Shown: in pieces, positions 60,888 to 64,000 of the stretch
Numbering within the stretch: position 1 is the stretch's first letter
Layout of the letters: each line of letters opens with the position of its first letter
Assembly: GCF_024436435.1 (NCBI RefSeq)
Contig: NZ_JAFMZP010000002.1
Location: 310,001-374,000 of the forward strand
Length of the DNA stretch: 64,000 nucleotides
From: Desertivirga xinjiangensis
GTDB lineage: Bacteria > Bacteroidota > Bacteroidia > Sphingobacteriales > Sphingobacteriaceae
Direction of reading: 5' to 3'
Program-made: the position numbers and the translations under genes
The notes under the pieces: model-generated
What the model saw: the letters and a program-made list of their open reading frames with translations, nothing else
The model's database searches: none
Told to the model about the DNA's origin: nothing

Positions 60888-61049
60888 CTAGGAATACGAC
60901 TTCTCCTTCTTAGTTACACCCCAGTAGCAAGGATAGGCGCCATCGCCATTTAACGGCCCATGTCTTAGGAGAAGACTACTACCATAATAAGCATTGTTGT
61001 TGTTATTGCAGGTGTGGGAATGTGTGTAAACTCGGAGAGCTTTCCACAT
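60888..61049 (-). CDS. 53-aa Asn/Gly/Tyr-rich ORF with two cysteines
   Basis: Starts MWKALRVYTHSHTC, then a run of five Asn, AYYGSSLLLRHGPLNGDG, AYPCYWGVTKKEKSYS. The composition (small, Gly/Asn/Tyr, two Cys 27 apart, basic tail) is unusual. It could be a peptide gene or the C-terminal relic of an element protein. No maturation genes are nearby. Confidence 0.3.
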   Translation of the reverse strand: MWKALRVYTHSHTCNNNNNAYYGSSLLLRHGPLNGDGAYPCYWGVTKKEKSYS

Positions 61050-61111
61050 TTCCAGTCCTTTCTCTTTTTTTGCTACTTTTTTTCTCTTTAAAAATCATTG
61101 TTGATAACAGC

Positions 61112-61435
61112 CTAAGCTCCATTGTACAGATCGGCAGGAAGACGATGGCCCAGACTCTGGTGGTGTCGTTTATGGTTATAAAAACTAAACCACTTCTTTA
61201 CCCCCTGGTAAAGCTTTAAGCCGCCTGCTTCCGGATTCAGATAGATATATTCCTGCTTCAAACTTCTCCAAAGCCGCTCTACAAAAATATCATCTGTCGC
61301 TCTGCTTTTACCGTCCATGCTGGTCTGAATAGTGTTGCTTTTAAGAAGCAATGTATACTCATCACTGGTAAACTGACTGCCCTGATTGCTATTGTGTATG
61401 TCCGATGATGTCGTCGTATCAAAGCTTTGTGCCAT
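61112..61435 (-). pseudogene. IS3-family transposase, C-terminal fragment
   Basis: SNQGSQFTSDEYTLLL, SMDGKSRATDDIFVERLWRS, YLNPEAGGLKLYQGVKKWFS and YNHKRHHQSLG are the DDE-core end (Asp...Glu) of IS3 orfB, 107 codons of ~280. The codons before SNQGSQ come from fusion with the adjoining GHKL gene, so the 5' portion is gone. The motif usually reads HSDQG; here NSNQG has lost the catalytic Asp. No inverted repeats found. Confidence 0.85.
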
Positions 61436-62025
61436 TGATGAGGATTTTGAACTCCTTCGCCCGGTTCAGGTACAGAAACCAGCCGAACTCACTGGCCAGG
61501 TAATCGGTGAATTCCTTGGTAAAGAGCAAGTCTCCGGTTAAGCCGAAGAAATCAGTAAAACTAACAACGGTTCCAGTTTTTTTTTCTTGGAGATGATGGT
61601 GTCAAAGGTTTCAAAGCTTGCAGCTCGCCTTTGTTTATTGTAATGCTGTATTGAAGGTATTTGCCATCTAGGGCGGCGTAAGTCGTTGTCCATTTACAAG
61701 CATTAGCGAAAGTGCTGAATGCGTAGCGACCTTTACCCTTCTTGCCTTTAACAAAGCTGTTTTTGTTGGAGTACAATAGTTTCTGGGAATCCAGGAAGTG
61801 ACCGAACGTATCGCCAATGGTTTCAATGTTGATACCGCTGCCATTATCACTGATGGAAAAAGAGGAGATGTAGCCGATCTCGTTGCTTTCGAAGTTGAGA
61901 AGCACTTCTGTAGCCCCAGCATCGAAGCCATTCCAGATATATTCTGCTAAAGCTTTTTTGAAATCGTTTGGTAAGCCCCTCTGTTCTACACTTTTATTGG
62001 TAATCTGCGCAATATGTTTATCCAT
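61419..62025 (-). pseudogene. GHKL/HATPase-domain protein, frameshifted and truncated
   Basis: The 5' part (MDKHIAQITNKSVEQRGLPN; ALAEYIWNGFDAGATEVLLN; ISDNGSGI; GKKGKGRYAF) is the ATP-binding Bergerat fold of Hsp90/MORC-like proteins (E/N box, DxGxG, GxxG). At a run of nine A (T9 on the plus strand, 61577-61585) the frame shifts and continues TGTVVSFTDFFGLTGDLLFT to NGTKL. It then ends at the IS3 fragment. The rest of the protein (usually several hundred residues) is missing. Confidence 0.75.
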
Positions 62026-62349
62026 CTCAAATGTTTTCTGCTAATATAATTAGTAGGGTAGTGCTTCGCAAATCGAGTTATCAACGTTGATTTACGGGAT
62101 TTATTTGTGTCCTACCTAACCATCATTGGATAGTAATTTAGTACTTTACAGGATATTGGTTGACTATGGAGGAGATATAGACCCTGTATATACCAAGGAT
62201 TTAGTATTCACATATTCGAAAGATTCTTTAATTACAGAATTTAAAGTAATGGAATGGAAAAGGTAGTCTTGTGCGAGTATGGTACTGAAATAATAAAGTA
62301 GATATCCTTAAACTTTGGCTTTATATGAGTATGAGAGCGCATCATTTTT
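62026..62349. other. 324-bp stretch with a lipoprotein-like fragment
   Basis: Between the GHKL and sigma-factor relics; the only coding-like piece is 62120-62266. The remainder is AT-rich with no feature seen. Confidence 0.5.
62120..62266 (+). pseudogene. 48-codon protein fragment without start
   Basis: An open frame bounded by stops reads YRILVDYGGDIDPVYTKDLV, then FTYSKDSLITEFKVMEWKR. The composition is protein-like and the direction opposite to the neighbouring relics. No family recognised. Confidence 0.45.
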
Positions 62350-62775
62350 TTAAATACTAGTTTGATAAAATAACAATAAACATCGTGGAATTAATTCAAG
62401 GAGCACTTCCTTCCAGGAGCCGAAGTCGTTTGAGAGGTACTTAGCTAAGTTTTTTTTAAGTTTATAACAGCTCAACAGTATCAAAGCAATTGATATATCC
62501 TTTATCGAAACACGTAAATGTTTCAAAGCAAAGGTGATTTGATTTTCTACAGAACGTTTAGAAATGCCCAATTTGGCAGCTATCTCATCATTGCTTAGCA
62601 TTTGTTTTCTGCTCATAAAAAAGATTTCCCTGCATCTTTTGGGTAAATTTTCCAGGTAAGCGTCCAACTGAGTCTCAAGATCAATACTCGCCAAACGATC
62701 GTACCCGGAATTCTCAACAGATCTCATTGAAATTACTTCCAGGTTTTCTTTATATTCAATGATTGTTGAGTGATG
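62350..62775 (-). pseudogene. ECF sigma-70 factor, region 4 only
   Basis: LENLPKRCREIFFMSRKQML and NDEIAAKLGISKRSVENQIT are sigma region 4 (helix-turn-helix) of a Bacteroidota ECF factor of the SusC/SusD-regulating type, with the usual hydrophobic tail. Region 2 (core RNA polymerase binding) is absent: the frame is open only back to the TGA at 62776-62778 that also ends the DUF4304 gene. It cannot act as a sigma factor. Confidence 0.75.
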
Positions 62776-63387
62776 TCATTCCCGGAAACTCTGCTCTATT
62801 TCATTTAGCGTTTCTAAAAAAGATACATTTCGAGTGCTGTTCTTAGCCTCTTCCAATTGTTGTTTTGCCTCCTTCTTGTAGCCATTTGAATACAAGGTCT
62901 GAATTTGAGATGCCTTGTATTCAGACCGATAACCGCAGGACAGGATTTTTAAGATGTCGTCTTTAGAATTTACTTTATTCAGGTATGGAATTACTAGATC
63001 TATAGAATGTTTTTCGACTGTGGTATAAAGCATATTTTTGTCTGTTTGGACAGTTAAGTCGAACCATAGATCTTTGTTCTCCTTCGTTAGTCTGCCAATT
63101 CGTTTTCGTACAATGCAACTAACTTCCTGAAACTTTTCATTTGCTTGTTGATTGCAATGAAATTTTTCGGCTTCTGGTAGATAGAGTCCAATATTAACGG
63201 TAAAACTTATATGGTTCTTGCCATAAAAACAGCTCTTCTGAAAGTTTACAATCTTCCCCCAACAGCTAGAAGTATCATAAAAACGCAAGTTGTTTCCTGA
63301 TTTTTTGTAGCCTTTTTGCTTAAAATGGGGCCATATAACTTGAGAAACGAGAAAATCAAATCCTGTCTCAACGTCAGTTTTTTGCAT
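62776..63387 (-). CDS. DUF4304-domain protein
   Basis: 203 aa from ATG 63387 (MQKTDVETGFDFLVSQVIWP); an ATG seven codons earlier (63408) is also possible. FKQKGYKKSGNNLRFYD, GKIVNFQKSCF and FTVNIGLYLPEAE are the DUF4304 signature, a family of unknown function often found near toxin or immunity genes. It is transcribed toward the sigma relic and follows the XRE gene by 49 bases. Confidence 0.82.
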   Translation of the reverse strand: MQKTDVETGFDFLVSQVIWPHFKQKGYKKSGNNLRFYDTSSCWGKIVNFQKSCFYGKNHISFTVNIGLYLPEAEKFHCNQQANEKFQEVSCIVRKRIGRLTKENKDLWFDLTVQTDKNMLYTTVEKHSIDLVIPYLNKVNSKDDILKILSCGYRSEYKASQIQTLYSNGYKKEAKQQLEEAKNSTRNVSFLETLNEIEQSFRE

Positions 63388-63436
63388 GTTAATCTTAGTT
63401 TTGCACAACGAACGAATATACGGGTCAAAAATGAGA

Positions 63437-63865
63437 TTACTTGTCTTTCAGCAATTTCTCGAGAAGAGCATTTTTCTCACGTTCAGATTGAAGTAAGCGC
63501 TCATAAAGATTCTTGTTCTCTTCTAATGCTTCAATCAATTTATCCAACGGATTGAAGGTGCAATTTTGGTAAAAAGCAGATGCGTTATCTTTAAAGTCTG
63601 TAAACGTATTTGTAATAATATTTACCGCTGACTGCTCATCAAAATTCTTAATCGCTTCTTCAGGTACATTCAATGCCTTAGCAACCTGAGCAAGCACTTC
63701 TGGTTCCAGTGTTTCTTTCGCCTCTAATAAGGAGATTCGCTTCTGGTTCCAATCTTCACCAAGCGCAATTGAAAGAGCTTCTTGCTTAAGCCCAAGCATC
63801 TCGCGGAAGCGTCGTACGTTTCTGCCCTGGTGAATTTTTGCTGATTTTTCAGATGTCATGCTCAT
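63437..63865 (-). CDS. XRE-family transcriptional regulator with coiled-coil tail
   Basis: 142 aa from ATG 63865 (MSMTSEKSAKIHQGRNVRRF); a second ATG two codons on is also plausible. HTH_3 domain: RFREMLGLKQEALSIALGED, ISLLEAKETLEPEVLAQVAK, ALNVPEEAI. The C-terminus is a Leu/Glu/Lys coiled coil (IEALEENKNLYERLLQSERE) for oligomerisation. This type is common in Bacteroidota mobile elements. It may regulate itself and the DUF4304 gene. The 135 bases upstream to the window end hold its promoter region and no gene. Confidence 0.83.
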   Translation of the reverse strand: MSMTSEKSAKIHQGRNVRRFREMLGLKQEALSIALGEDWNQKRISLLEAKETLEPEVLAQVAKALNVPEEAIKNFDEQSAVNIITNTFTDFKDNASAFYQNCTFNPLDKLIEALEENKNLYERLLQSEREKNALLEKLLKDK

Positions 63866-64000
63866 ACCTGTAACTAGTAGGGTTATCAAGACAAATATAA
63901 AAAAATACTTGAGAGGCAAGAACTGCGGTCAAAGATGCCACAGACTGTAATTGGGGAACTTAGATGATTTGTAACGTTGAAACAAAACAATCTTCGCCAG

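Noticed and set aside
61112-61435. Annotating a complete IS3 element
   Set aside because: No orfA, no 5' half of orfB, no terminal inverted repeats or target duplication could be found, and the catalytic HSDQG motif is degraded.

Overview
The window looks like a chromosomal accessory region of a Bacteroidota bacterium, most likely of the Pedobacter/Mucilaginibacter-type Sphingobacteriaceae. This is judged from protein style, not from a search. The signs are a SusC-type plug domain inside an alpha-2-macroglobulin protein, a giant PKD adhesin with a type IX secretion type B sorting domain followed by a PorP/SprF partner, TAnnTTTG promoter boxes almost at start codons, and Bacteroidota-type outer-membrane proteins. 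No rRNA, tRNA or CRISPR array was seen.

Layout. (1) 1-13.1 kb: an alpha-2-macroglobulin/TonB-plug fusion between Rpn-family recombination-promoting nucleases (one cut by the left edge, two complete). Then come an NTF2-like/SDR/HxlR redox locus, an AlkD-like protein, small orphan ORFs and a HigBA toxin-antitoxin pair. Broken pieces of genes found elsewhere in the window lie between them. (2) 13.1-23.9 kb: a graveyard of short fragments, then the 2998-residue T9SS adhesin and its SprF-like partner. (3) 24-33.1 kb: VapBC, an uncharacterised protein, and an RNA-repair locus (Hen1, Pnkp and two RlaP-type nucleotidyltransferases) divergent from a WYL regulator. (4) 33.1-36.6 kb: membrane and secreted proteins of unknown role. 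(5) 36.7-58.7 kb: a dense defence island with type I restriction-modification (hsdRMS), a SIR2-NTPase protein, a RES-domain protein, and PD-(D/E)XK-McrB-McrC with a nitrilase-like partner. It ends in an unusual nucleobase-type operon: OGG-like glycosylase, 112-aa protein, PfkB-deoxyribosyltransferase fusion, QueC-like enzyme and SagB-like flavoprotein, convergent with an Mrr-ImmA fusion. (6) 58.7-64 kb: an outer-membrane protein and a scrapyard of broken genes (RuvC-like resolvase, IS3 transposase, GHKL ATPase, sigma factor), then a DUF4304 protein and an XRE regulator.

The strongest candidate for an undescribed system is the 53.7-57.3 kb operon. It pairs QueC-like and OGG-like proteins, as type IV CBASS does, but has no cyclase, no TGT and no known effector. 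It adds a kinase-deoxyribosyltransferase fusion and a flavoenzyme instead. The QueC-like gene carries one apparent single-base frameshift.

A second theme is duplication and decay. Fragments of the alpha-2-macroglobulin gene, higA, an Rpn gene, sprF and both ends of the RNA-repair locus recur as short degenerate copies. One composite at 13482-13637 joins the two outer ends of the RNA-repair locus as if the middle had been deleted from a second copy. Both complete Rpn genes also carry a conserved internal Shine-Dalgarno and ATG that would give a 75-aa C-terminal product, matching the intragenic antitoxin arrangement known for E. coli rpn genes.
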